Below are positions 1-7,005 of a stretch of DNA of 7,391 nt, one piece after another. The position numbers and the translations under genes are program-made. The stretch comes from Candidatus Izemoplasma sp. (GTDB lineage Bacteria > Bacillota_I > Bacilli_A > Izemoplasmatales > Izemoplasmataceae): contig SKJA01000139.1 of assembly GCA_007116105.1 (NCBI GenBank), forward strand, positions 1-7,391, written 5' to 3'. The stretch's first letter is position 1, and each line of letters begins with the position of its first letter. Under the pieces are notes generated by a model. It made no database searches, had not been told where the DNA came from, and worked only from the letters and a program-made list of their open reading frames with translations.

Positions 1-1590
1 GTCATCAAGTACACGCAATCGAAAGTGCGTAAAACGATGCCACAAGAGTTTTCCTACGTGATGCAAGAGCTGCTGTATGAGTCGCGCTCTCACGAAGATA
101 AGAAAGCCTATTATGAGGCCATCATTGACGCCGTCTTTGAAACCAAACGTGCCAACAAACTCTTACTGGAGTTTTCCCGGTTGATTCGCCGCTTGGCGAT
201 TGACCGTCTTCATATTGTGGGCGACATCTTTGACCGTGGACCGTTTCCTCATCTGGTGATGGAACAAATCATGAAACGCCGACACGTCGACATTCAATGG
301 GGCAACCATGACCTCATCTGGATGGGAGCCGCTTCAGGCTCATTGGTGTGCATTGCGAATGTGATTCGCATCGCCGCAAGGTATCACAATCTCGACTGTT
401 TAGAAGACGGCTACGGCATCAACTTAAGACCACTCGCCACCTTCGCCATGCAGGCCTATCAAAACGACGACGCACGACTGTTTAAACCGCAATTGGCCGA
501 ACCATCCAAAGCGTTGGATGATTTAAAGCTGGTCGCAAAAATGCACAAAGCGATCACCATCATCCAGTTTAAACTCGAACGCGATGTCTTTAAACACAAC
601 CCTGAATTCAACCTCGAAGACCGACTGCTTTTAGATAAAATCGATCCTGGCCAAAACAGGATTCTTTTGAACGGGAAAGCGTACCCTTTAAAAGACACCT
701 ATTTCCCCACCGTGGATTTTGCTGGAGACCCGTATGCGCTCACCCGTGAAGAGATGGACGTGATGCAACATTTAAGACAAGTGTTCTTACACAATGAAAT
801 GTTACAAAAACACATCAAGTACCTCTTCCAAAAGGGCGCCATGTATTTAAAGACCAACCAAACGTTGCTGTTTCATGCGGCCATCCCACTCACCGAAAAA
901 GGCACCTTCAAGCACTTTGTCAGCGAAGGGAAAGATTACGGTGGAAAAGCACTCATGGATTTCTTAGAAGAAAAAATCCGCTATGCCTATTTACACCGCT
1001 ACGACGCCCATAATCCTGCGCTCGATTACTTTGTTTATGGTTGGTGCGGGCCCATCAGTCCGTTGTTTGCAAAAGACGCCATGAAAACCTTTGAGCGGTA
1101 CTTCCTCGACGACAAGGCCTTGCAAAAAGAAACCATGGACCCCTACTTCACGTTGCGAACCGACGCGACCGTATTAAACCGCATCTTTGAAGCGTTTGGT
1201 CTTGATTTAGACAAAGGCAAACTGATCAACGGTCACGTCCCCCACGACATCACCCAAGGGGACGATGTTGTGTTGGCCAATAAACGAATCTACCTCATTG
1301 ACGGGGGCATGAGCAAACAATACATCAACCGCACCGCCATTGGTGGGTACACGTTGATTTCGGACTCCTATGCGTTTTTCCTTGTCTCACACAGTCGCTT
1401 TGAAACCTATCAAACGTTGATCGACCGTGAACGCGACATCATCACCATCACCCACAGTGAAGATTTAGCCTCCCGCCGAAGCTACATCTACGACACCGAC
1501 AACGGTCAACACATCCAAGAAAAAATAGACGATCTCAAACGTCTCATTGACGCGTATCGCCAAGGTAAAATCAAAGAACAAGCGGCCTAA
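1..1590 (+). CDS. fbp: Class III fructose-1,6-bisphosphatase, 5'-truncated by the window edge
   Basis: It hydrolyses fructose 1,6-bisphosphate to fructose 6-phosphate and phosphate, the committed step of gluconeogenesis, in the cytoplasm. The reading frame is open from base 1, so the true start lies upstream. The GTG at 25 is internal, because family-like sequence (YTQSKVRK) precedes it. About 529 residues are visible. Bacillus-type class III enzymes are roughly 640-670 residues, so about 110-140 N-terminal residues are missing. Visible residues 74-80 (GDIFDRG) and 101-104 (GNHD) are the metal-binding motifs of the calcineurin-like phosphoesterase fold. NGHVP at 410-414 and DGGMS at 434-438 are further conserved blocks that fit this class. 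The C-terminus appears complete. Class III enzymes are typically Mn-dependent and specific to Firmicutes-like bacteria (family knowledge). The gene ends in its own terminator, so it is probably not cotranscribed with pdhABCD. Confidence 0.93.
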   Translation, partial: VIKYTQSKVRKTMPQEFSYVMQELLYESRSHEDKKAYYEAIIDAVFETKRANKLLLEFSRLIRRLAIDRLHIVGDIFDRGPFPHLVMEQIMKRRHVDIQWGNHDLIWMGAASGSLVCIANVIRIAARYHNLDCLEDGYGINLRPLATFAMQAYQNDDARLFKPQLAEPSKALDDLKLVAKMHKAITIIQFKLERDVFKHNPEFNLEDRLLLDKIDPGQNRILLNGKAYPLKDTYFPTVDFAGDPYALTREEMDVMQHLRQVFLHNEMLQKHIKYLFQKGAMYLKTNQTLLFHAAIPLTEKGTFKHFVSEGKDYGGKALMDFLEEKIRYAYLHRYDAHNPALDYFVYGWCGPISPLFAKDAMKTFERYFLDDKALQKETMDPYFTLRTDATVLNRIFEAFGLDLDKGKLINGHVPHDITQGDDVVLANKRIYLIDGGMSKQYINRTAIGGYTLISDSYAFFLVSHSRFETYQTLIDRERDIITITHSEDLASRRSYIYDTDNGQHIQEKIDDLKRLIDAYRQGKIKEQAA

Positions 1591-1616
1591 CGACTTAGCG
1601 TGGCCGCTTTCTTTTT
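1580..1616 (+). terminator. Intrinsic terminator of fbp, stem overlapping the coding end
   Basis: An 8-bp perfect stem is formed by AAGCGGCC (1580-1587) and GGCCGCTT (1602-1609). It is followed by the T-rich tract TTTCTTTTT (1608-1616). Inner pairs ACG (1590-1592) with CGT (1599-1601) can lengthen it across a small bulge. The upstream arm lies within the last codons of fbp and the stop codon sits in the loop side, so terminator and gene end are fused. Confidence 0.85.
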
Positions 1617-1710
1617 GAAAGTAAAGTATGACTTTTTAGCCTCATCAGTCTGTAAATGCTTCCATAAAAAACAAACGTCAGTAAAAAAGAAGCATATTTC
1701 ATGCAAAAAT

Positions 1711-1740
1711 GAGACCCTTAAGGTATTGTAATGCTGTAAT
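1711..1740 (+). promoter_or_regulatory. Candidate extended -10 promoter for pdhABCD
   Basis: TGC-TGTAAT at 1732-1740 is an extended -10 element with five of six consensus bases. The best -35 partner, GAGACC at 1711-1716, matches only three of six at an 18-base spacing, so the TG extension would have to compensate. Transcription would begin near 1747, giving a leader of about 65 nt. A weaker alternative is ATGACT (1628-1633), a 17-base spacer, and TGTAAA (1651-1656), four of six each. Some promoter is expected here because fbp is terminated upstream. Confidence 0.4.
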
Positions 1741-1777
1741 ACAGGTTTATCCGTCATTACCTGTACCAAAGGGTACA
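1740..1777 (+). promoter_or_regulatory. Two overlapping inverted repeats before pdhA; possible operator or RNA switch
   Basis: The first repeat is TACAGGT (1740-1746) with ACCTGTA (1759-1765), separated by 12 bases, its arm centres 19 bases apart. The second is TGTACC (1762-1767) with GGTACA (1772-1777) around AAAG. They share bases 1762-1765, so as RNA hairpins they exclude each other. As DNA they lie over the predicted start site of the pdh promoter, a usual place for a repressor operator. No U-tract follows, so neither is a terminator. I do not recognise a known regulator motif. Confidence 0.4.
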
Positions 1778-1812
1778 CGCAGAAACAAAACAACCATTAG
1801 GAGGATAATCAA

Positions 1813-2904
1813 ATGTCGATTGTCGATCGTTTCGATCCACTCAAGAAAAAGATGTTCCAAGTCCTCGATCAAGAAGGGAACATCGTCAGTAAAGACGACG
1901 TCCCTGAGATTGACGACAAAACGTTGCTTGAAATGTACCGAGTCATGCAGCTGGCGCGCATTGCCGATATCAAGGCGCTCCAATATCAACGCCAAGGCCG
2001 GATGCTCACCTTTGCCCCGGTTCAAGGTCAAGAAGCCGCCCAAATTGGGCCCATGGCTGCACTTAAAAAAACCGACTGGCTCTCCCCAGCGTTCCGTGAA
2101 ATGGCCGCCTTTTTATACCACGGCGTCACGCTTGAACAAACCTATTTATATTGGTATGGGAATGAGTTCGGTTCACGCTTTGACGATGGCGTCCATGTCT
2201 TACCAGTGAACGTGCCCATCGGAAGCCAAATCTCGCATGCGGCTGGGTTAGCGTATGCGGCTAAAATTCAGAAAAAAGACCAAGTCGCCCTCACCTACAT
2301 CGGCGATGGCGGTACATCCCATGGTGAGTTCCACGAAGGCATGAACTTCGCCGCAGTCTACAATGCGCCGATGATCACCATCGTTCAAAACAACCAATAC
2401 GCGATTTCCACACCACGTCATAAACAAACCAAATCCGAAACGATTGCACAAAAAGCGATCGCTTACGGCATTCCTGGCGTTCAAGTCGACGGAAACGACG
2501 TCTTAGCCATGTATGCGGTGGTCAAAGAAGCGCGTGAACGTGCCATTAAAGGGGAAGGTCCAACACTCATTGAAGCGTACACCTACCGTTTAGGCCCACA
2601 CACCACCTCCGATGACCCAACGATTTACCGTAAAGATGAAGAAGTAGAAGAATGGAAGAAAAAAGATCCGATCATCCGCTTCCGCAACTACCTCATCAAC
2701 AAAAAACTATGGACCGACAAAAAAGAAGAAAAACTTGTTCAAGAGCTCACCGATCTTGTCGGTGAAACCTTCAAGAAAGTTGAACAATCTCAAGCACCTA
2801 CGGTGGATGAGGTCTTTGATTATACCTATGAAACACTCCCACCATACCTAGCCAAACAAAAAGAAGCCTACAAAGCTTTCTTAAAAGAAAGTGAGGAGAA
2901 CTAA
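1813..2904 (+). CDS. pdhA: Pyruvate dehydrogenase E1 component, alpha subunit
   Basis: With PdhB it forms the thiamine-diphosphate-dependent E1 enzyme, which decarboxylates pyruvate and reductively acetylates the lipoyl group of E2. The 363-residue length is normal (Bacillus PdhA is about 370). The thiamine-diphosphate/Mg motif is complete: G164-D165-G166, 26 residues, then N193-N194. The conserved loop following it reads YRLGPHTTSDDP, with H263 and S266 where this family has its active-site His and Ser. The branched-chain keto-acid E1 alpha is the main alternative, but the order A-B-C-D with adjacent E3 and the loop sequence favour pyruvate. The ATG is chosen because AGGAGG at 1799-1804 sits 8 bases ahead. 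This is the first gene of the operon; its stop is 2 bases before pdhB. Confidence 0.93.
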   Translation: MSIVDRFDPLKKKMFQVLDQEGNIVSKDDVPEIDDKTLLEMYRVMQLARIADIKALQYQRQGRMLTFAPVQGQEAAQIGPMAALKKTDWLSPAFREMAAFLYHGVTLEQTYLYWYGNEFGSRFDDGVHVLPVNVPIGSQISHAAGLAYAAKIQKKDQVALTYIGDGGTSHGEFHEGMNFAAVYNAPMITIVQNNQYAISTPRHKQTKSETIAQKAIAYGIPGVQVDGNDVLAMYAVVKEARERAIKGEGPTLIEAYTYRLGPHTTSDDPTIYRKDEEVEEWKKKDPIIRFRNYLINKKLWTDKKEEKLVQELTDLVGETFKKVEQSQAPTVDEVFDYTYETLPPYLAKQKEAYKAFLKESEEN

Positions 2905-2906
2905 CC

Positions 2907-3887
2907 ATGGCACAAATGACCTTTTTACAAGCGATCAACCAAACGCTTGACCAACAAATGGAAAAAGATGCTTCCGTCGTTGTTTTTGGTGAAGATGCCG
3001 GTTTTGAAGGCGGCGTGTTCCGCGTCACCGCGGGGTTACAAAAGAAATACGGCGAAGACCGTGTCTTTGACACCCCCATCGCCGAAGCCGCGATCATCGG
3101 AAGTGCTGTGGGGATGGCCATCAATGGCTTAAAGCCCGTGGCTGAAATCCAGTTCTCAGGCTTCATGTTCCCAGGCTACAACCAAATCGCGATGCATTTA
3201 GCACGCTTCCGCAACCGTAGCCGTGGGAAATACAACCTCCCTGTGGTCATCCGGATGCCTATGGGTGGTGGCGTACGTGCGCTTGAGCATCACTCAGAGT
3301 CACTCGAAACACTCTTTGCTCATATTCCAGGCTTAAAACTCGTGGTTCCAAGCACCCCTTACGACGCGAAAGGCTTACTCACTGCGGCCATCAAAGATCC
3401 AGACCCAGTCATTTTCTTTGAACCAAAGAAAATTTACCGTGCCGGGAAACAAGAAGTGCCCGAAGAAGAGTACACCGTTGAAATCGGGAAAGCTAAAATC
3501 GTCCAAAAAGGCGACGATTTAACGATCGTGTCTTGGGGCGCGGTGTTAAGAGACTTACAAAAAGCACTCGCCAACTATAAAACGGACAAATCGATTGAAC
3601 TCATTGACCTGCGGACCATCGCGCCGATGGACAGCGCAGCGGTCATTGACTCCGTTAAAAAAACGGGCCGTTTATTGGTCATCAGTGAACAAGTCCAAAG
3701 CTTCAACGTTGCGTCTGAATTGATGGCGCGTGTCAACGAAGAAGCGTTTGAATACTTAGAAGCACCCCCACAACGTCTCAATGGCTTTGACATTACGGTC
3801 CCACTTCCTAAAGGGGAACATCACCACGCCATTGATGAGAAGAAAATGCATCATGCGATCACCAAAATCTTAGGCTACAAAATTTAA
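2907..3887 (+). CDS. pdhB: Pyruvate dehydrogenase E1 component, beta subunit
   Basis: This is the partner of PdhA in the E1 heterotetramer; the beta subunit activates thiamine diphosphate and binds the E2 peripheral domain. The 326-residue length matches the family. The thiamine-side glutamate is E60 in the block DTPIAEAAI, and H129 in EHHSESLE aligns with the conserved active-site histidine. The N-terminal block GEDAGFEGGVFR and the C-terminal transketolase domain (about residues 200-320, with DLRTIAPMD) are typical. The start ATG follows GAGGAG (2893-2898), which is embedded in the end of pdhA, so the two subunits are probably translationally coupled. The AAAGGAGG ribosome site of pdhC begins in this gene's stop codon. 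Confidence 0.93.
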   Translation: MAQMTFLQAINQTLDQQMEKDASVVVFGEDAGFEGGVFRVTAGLQKKYGEDRVFDTPIAEAAIIGSAVGMAINGLKPVAEIQFSGFMFPGYNQIAMHLARFRNRSRGKYNLPVVIRMPMGGGVRALEHHSESLETLFAHIPGLKLVVPSTPYDAKGLLTAAIKDPDPVIFFEPKKIYRAGKQEVPEEEYTVEIGKAKIVQKGDDLTIVSWGAVLRDLQKALANYKTDKSIELIDLRTIAPMDSAAVIDSVKKTGRLLVISEQVQSFNVASELMARVNEEAFEYLEAPPQRLNGFDITVPLPKGEHHHAIDEKKMHHAITKILGYKI

Positions 3888-3898
3888 AGGAGGCGCCC

Positions 3899-5212
3899 AT
3901 GATTGATTTTAAATTTGCAGACATCGGTGAAGGCATTCACGAAGGCGTCATTTTAAAGTGGCTCTTTGAAGAAGGCGACAAAGTCAACGAAGGCGACACC
4001 ATCGTTGTCATCGAAACCGACAAAGTCAACGCCGAAATCCCATCACCTGAAAATGGCACCTTGATCAAACAAGGCGCCAAAGTCGGAGAAACCATTCACG
4101 TCGGGGAAACCTTAGCCATCATTGGAGACCCAAGTGAAAAAGCTCCTAAAGAAGACGCAAAAGAAGCACCGAAAGAAGAGAAAAAAACGGAATCTAAAGG
4201 CGAATCAGGAGCCTCTGTGGTCGGCTCGGTGGAAGTCAGTGATGAACTGATGCCTTCCAGTGACGAACACAGCAGCGCCAGCGAAGACGCCCAAAGCAAC
4301 AAAAAAGTCCTCGCCACCCCTGTGGCACGTAAGTTAGCCAGTGATTTAGGCGTTGACATTACTTCCTTAAAAGGCAGTGGTCCGAATGGCCGGATCATGA
4401 AATCCGACATTGAAGCCGCGTCATCTGACGCTCCTAAAGCCGCAAGCACCGACGCCCCTAAAGCCAGTGCATCCGCGCCCAGTGTTTCGGTCAGTATGCC
4501 AAGTTTCAACGACCGTCCAGTGCGTCGTGAGAAAATTTCATCCTTACGTAAAGCCGTCGTCAATGCCATGAACATTTCCAACCAAGTCATTCCTGCGACC
4601 ACGGTCATGGATGAGTTTGACGTCACGAAACTGGTTGAATTCCGTAACCAACAAAAGAACCTAGCCAAAGACAACGACGCTAAACTCACCTACTTACCTC
4701 TCATCTTAAAAGCGATTGTCCTTGCATTAAAACAACATCCTATTTTCAACGCAAGCTTTGACCACGCCGCAGAAGAAATCATTTACAAAGACTACTTCAA
4801 CTTAGGCATTGCGGTCGACACGCCTTCGGGCTTAGTGGTGCCTAACATTAAAGGCGCCGATCGTTTATCGATTTTCGATCTAGCCAAAGAAGTTGACCGT
4901 GTCGCCACCTTAGCACGGGAGAAAAAACTCCAACTCAGCGATCTCTCAGACACCACCTTTTCGATCACCAACTACGGCGCCTTAGGCTCAAGCTTAGGAA
5001 CCCCGGTCATCAAACACCCAGAAGTCGCCATCTTAGGTATGGGTGCGATCACCCAAAAACCTTGGGTTGTCGACGGTGAGATTGTGGCACGCTACACCTT
5101 CCCAGTCTCCCTCACCATCGATCACCGTGTGATCGACGGTGCCGATGCAGGTCGTTTCATTCAAGTGCTCAAAAAGTACTTAAGCGAACCGATGTTATTG
5201 TTACTTAGTTAG
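3899..5212 (+). CDS. pdhC: Pyruvate dehydrogenase E2, dihydrolipoamide acetyltransferase
   Basis: This is the core of the complex: it carries the acetyl group on a swinging lipoyl arm and transfers it to CoA. The 437 residues read as one lipoyl domain (about 1-77, with lipoylated K42 in ETDKVNAE), a Lys/Glu/Ser-rich linker (about 80-134), a peripheral subunit-binding domain (about 137-172, TPVARKLASDLGV and GRIMKSDI), a second Ala/Ser/Pro linker with two DAPKA units (about 174-200), and the acyltransferase domain (about 207-437). The catalytic motif DHRVIDG is present with H409 and D413. There is a single lipoyl domain, as is usual in Gram-positive E2. AAAGGAGG at 3886-3893 lies 5 bases before the ATG. 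A branched-chain E2 is the alternative, but operon context favours pyruvate. Confidence 0.92.
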   Translation: MIDFKFADIGEGIHEGVILKWLFEEGDKVNEGDTIVVIETDKVNAEIPSPENGTLIKQGAKVGETIHVGETLAIIGDPSEKAPKEDAKEAPKEEKKTESKGESGASVVGSVEVSDELMPSSDEHSSASEDAQSNKKVLATPVARKLASDLGVDITSLKGSGPNGRIMKSDIEAASSDAPKAASTDAPKASASAPSVSVSMPSFNDRPVRREKISSLRKAVVNAMNISNQVIPATTVMDEFDVTKLVEFRNQQKNLAKDNDAKLTYLPLILKAIVLALKQHPIFNASFDHAAEEIIYKDYFNLGIAVDTPSGLVVPNIKGADRLSIFDLAKEVDRVATLAREKKLQLSDLSDTTFSITNYGALGSSLGTPVIKHPEVAILGMGAITQKPWVVDGEIVARYTFPVSLTIDHRVIDGADAGRFIQVLKKYLSEPMLLLLS

Positions 5213-5221
5213 GAGGACGTC

Positions 5222-6595
5222 ATGAAAACATTTGATGTGGTTGTGCTCGGTGGGGGTCCTGGCGGTTATGTCGCTGCGATCAAAGCCGCACAACACAACT
5301 TGAACGTCGCACTCATTGAAAAAGAAAACGTCGGAGGCGCATGCTTGAACTGGGGCTGCATTCCTACGAAAGCACTGCTTAAAAGTGCCAAAGTGTACAG
5401 CCAATTTAAACACGCCAAAGACTACGGCATTGACGTCAGCGAAGGGGCCTTTAAAATGGATTTTAAAGCGCTCATGAAACGCAAAGACAAAGTCGTCAAA
5501 AAGCTCACCGGTGGCGTCAAGTATTTGCTGAAAAACAACGGTGTCACCATCTTTGATGGCTTTGGTGAAGTCTTAGACGCTTCCACCGTCAAAGTCGGAG
5601 ATGAGACACTCCAAGCAAAGCACCTTATCTTAGCGACCGGCGCCTCACCCTTTATCCCACCCATTGAAGGGGTCAAAGAAGCGTTAGAAGCGGGTCACGT
5701 GGTGACCAGTAAATCGTTGCTTGAGATTAAAGAACAGCCCAAACGCTTAGCCATCATTGGTGGTGGCGTCATTGGGGTTGAGTTCGCGACCGTCTTCAAT
5801 GCGATTGACACCGAAGTGACGATTCTTGAACGTGAAGAAGAGATCCTCTTAGGCGTCGATGCAGAGCTGAAAGTGGCCTTCCAAAAGAAACTTGAAAAAG
5901 ACGGCGTCAACATTCACACCGGCGCCGCAGTCACGAAAGTCAGTGGCTCAACGGTGACGTATGAAAAAGACGGAAAAGCGACTGAACTTGAAGCGGATTT
6001 AGTGCTCTTAAGTGTGGGCATGAAAGCCAACCTTGGAGGACTTGAAGCGCTGTCACTTGAGCTTGATCGCAGCAGCGTTAAAACCGATGAGTTCATGAGA
6101 ACATCTGTCCCGAATGTGTATGCAATCGGGGACATGAATGGGAAATATCAACTCGCCCACGTGGCGAGTAAAGAAGGACTTGTGGCGGTCGATCACATCC
6201 TTGGTGAAGCCCATCCGATGGATTACACCAAAGTGCCTTCTGGGATTTACACCTTCCCTGAAATCGCGCAAGTGGGCCTCACAGAGGCGCAGGCGAAAGC
6301 GGCAGGCATTGACTATCAAGTGAGTGTGTTCCCCTTAGGCGCCAATGGTAAGGCCTTGGCAGAGGGCGAAACGGTGGGCATGGCGAAGATGATTGCGTCG
6401 AAACCTTATGGTGAAGTCATTGGCGTGCATATTCTCGCGCAAAACGCGACTGAAATGATCAGCGAAGCAGTCTTGGGCATGACCCTTGAAGCGACCGCAG
6501 CAGACTATGTCGCAGCGATCCATCCACACCCTACGTTGTCCGAAATGTTGCATGAAACAGCCCATGGAATTACGCACAAAACAATCCACATTTAA
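5222..6595 (+). CDS. pdhD: Dihydrolipoyl dehydrogenase, E3 component
   Basis: This flavoprotein reoxidises the dihydrolipoyl group of E2 and passes the electrons to NAD+. The 457-residue length is normal for an E3 without an added lipoyl domain. The order is an FAD-binding GGGPGG at 10-15, the redox-active disulfide C41-C46 in GGACLNWGCIPTK, an NAD-binding GGGVIG at 180-185, the second FAD contact IGD (G303-D304), and the C-terminal dimer domain with the His-Glu dyad H436-E441 in HPHPTLSE. All key residues are present. The ATG is 5 bases after AGGAGG (5211-5216), which overlaps the TAG stop of pdhC. It is the last gene of the operon, and its stop codon leads straight into a terminator. It could also serve other keto-acid complexes. 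Confidence 0.94.
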   Translation: MKTFDVVVLGGGPGGYVAAIKAAQHNLNVALIEKENVGGACLNWGCIPTKALLKSAKVYSQFKHAKDYGIDVSEGAFKMDFKALMKRKDKVVKKLTGGVKYLLKNNGVTIFDGFGEVLDASTVKVGDETLQAKHLILATGASPFIPPIEGVKEALEAGHVVTSKSLLEIKEQPKRLAIIGGGVIGVEFATVFNAIDTEVTILEREEEILLGVDAELKVAFQKKLEKDGVNIHTGAAVTKVSGSTVTYEKDGKATELEADLVLLSVGMKANLGGLEALSLELDRSSVKTDEFMRTSVPNVYAIGDMNGKYQLAHVASKEGLVAVDHILGEAHPMDYTKVPSGIYTFPEIAQVGLTEAQAKAAGIDYQVSVFPLGANGKALAEGETVGMAKMIASKPYGEVIGVHILAQNATEMISEAVLGMTLEATAADYVAAIHPHPTLSEMLHETAHGITHKTIHI

Positions 6596-6622
6596 AGGTG
6601 AACTGCGGTTCACCTTTTTTTT
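6594..6622 (+). terminator. Intrinsic terminator of the pdhABCD operon
   Basis: A perfect 10-bp stem, AAAGGTGAAC (6594-6603) with GTTCACCTTT (6608-6617), encloses the tetraloop TGCG and runs into eight T residues (6615-6622). The stem starts within the TAA stop of pdhD. This is a strong Rho-independent terminator, so little readthrough into the downstream region is expected. Confidence 0.93.
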
Positions 6623-6679
6623 CGCTTGGCTAAGGCGTCAAAGGATTGAACTTTAGGGAAATGCAACTTACTTTCATCT

Positions 6680-6700
6680 TTTGCGCTTCACGTGCGCAAA
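6680..6700 (+). promoter_or_regulatory. 7-bp inverted repeat abutting the P1 -35 box; possible operator
   Basis: TTTGCGC (6680-6686) and GCGCAAA (6694-6700) are exact complements around the 7-base centre TTCACGT. The right arm ends one base before the -35 hexamer at 6702, which suits an activator or repressor site. There is no T-tract after it, so it is not a + strand terminator. No known regulator is recognised. Confidence 0.35.
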
Positions 6701-6701
6701 C

Positions 6702-6729
6702 TTGCAAATGACGCTCGATTTGATATAAT
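6702..6729 (+). promoter_or_regulatory. Promoter P1, sigma-A type with extended -10
   Basis: TTGCAA (6702-6707) and a perfect TATAAT (6724-6729) are 16 bases apart, and TG at 6721-6722 makes an extended -10. Transcription would start near 6736, about 270 bases before the lipoprotein start codon. This is the best promoter match in the window. Confidence 0.75.
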
Positions 6730-6747
6730 AAATTTCGAATAATGCGT

Positions 6748-6778
6748 GTGGTTTGTCAACACCGGGTTGAATAACCAC
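6748..6778 (+). other. Two-part RNA hairpin in the P1 transcript
   Basis: GTGGTT (6748-6753) pairs with AACCAC (6773-6778). Inside, after a 2 x 2 mismatch, TCAAC (6756-6760) pairs with GTTGA (6766-6770) around the loop ACCGG. It begins about 12 bases after the predicted P1 start. Family unknown. Confidence 0.5.
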
Positions 6779-6821
6779 CTTCACCGGCAAGAAGCTGTGG
6801 CGGACGTTGGGTTCTTTATTG

Positions 6822-6842
6822 TTGCGAAGTGCAACTTTGCAA
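6822..6842 (+). other. 9-bp RNA hairpin in the P1 transcript
   Basis: TTGCGAAGT (6822-6830) pairs with ACTTTGCAA (6834-6842) through nine consecutive pairs, one of them G-T, with a three-base loop. It is followed by a G-rich stretch and not by T residues, so it is not an intrinsic terminator. It probably belongs to a folded leader or small RNA. Confidence 0.5.
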
Positions 6843-6865
6843 GGGTAAGGTTCACACCGTTTTCG

Positions 6866-6895
6866 TTTACAGTTTTAGCGTATTTATGGTAAAAT
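6866..6895 (+). promoter_or_regulatory. Promoter P2, proximal promoter of the lipoprotein gene
   Basis: TTTACA (6866-6871) and TAAAAT (6890-6895) are 18 bases apart, each one base from consensus, and TG at 6887-6888 gives an extended -10. The start would be near 6902, leaving a leader of about 100 nt before the TTG codon. It could drive the lipoprotein gene alone while P1 makes a longer or separate RNA. Confidence 0.6.
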
Positions 6896-6992
6896 TGCAT
6901 CATCTTTACCTTAGTATGCGCTTACCGGCGAGGTTGGTTGATTCAACTCTCACGTCGATCACAAGCAATTACTCAAACACTCAATAATTCTT

Positions 6993-6999
6993 AGGAGGG
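6993..6999 (+). promoter_or_regulatory. Ribosome binding site that fixes the TTG start
   Basis: AGGAGGG lies 7 bases (counting from the end of AGGAGG) before TTG at 7006. No ATG occurs in this frame nearby, and the following codons give a textbook lipoprotein signal peptide, so the site decides the rare start codon. Confidence 0.85.
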
Positions 7000-7005
7000 A
7001 TTAAT

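Larger units (their letters stand above)
6623..7005 (+). other. Gene-free region of 383 bases: two promoters, hairpins, long leader
   Basis: I find no convincing gene on either strand. The segment holds an inverted repeat (6680-6700), a strong promoter P1 (6702-6729), hairpins at 6748-6778 and 6822-6842, a second promoter P2 (6866-6895), a small hairpin 6888-6910 (GGTAAA with TTTACC) and an AGGAGGG ribosome site (6993-6999). TAAGGT (6846-6851) could pair with ACCTTA (6908-6913). No terminator lies between P1 and the lipoprotein start, so P1 would give either a leader of about 270 nt or a small RNA with an end I cannot see. It matches no riboswitch or housekeeping RNA that I recognise. Confidence 0.6.

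Noticed and set aside
1709..2209. 166-codon + strand open frame overlapping the pdhA start in another frame.
   Set aside because: It is Lys/Arg/Ser-rich shadow sequence that overlaps the promoter and pdhA, and lacks a ribosome site and any recognisable domain.
4096..4689. 197-codon minus-strand open frame inside pdhC.
   Set aside because: It is a Ser/Leu/Ala-rich shadow of the pdhC linker region; the + strand protein has all E2 motifs.
6742..6774. Ten-codon open frame (MRVVCQHRVE) just after P1, resembling a leader peptide.
   Set aside because: It has no ribosome site, starts only about six bases after the predicted transcript start, and its bases are explained by hairpin 6748-6778. Too short to support alone.
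6886..6987. 33-codon open frame with ATG at 6886.
   Set aside because: Its start codon lies inside the P2 -10 region, there is no Shine-Dalgarno sequence, and the composition looks non-coding.
6736..7005. A known riboswitch, T-box, tmRNA, SRP RNA or 6S RNA in the lipoprotein leader.
   Set aside because: I compared it by eye with the conserved cores I remember (TPP, FMN, cobalamin, c-di-GMP, glycine, lysine, yybP, T-box, SRP loop) and found no match. A covariance search would settle it.
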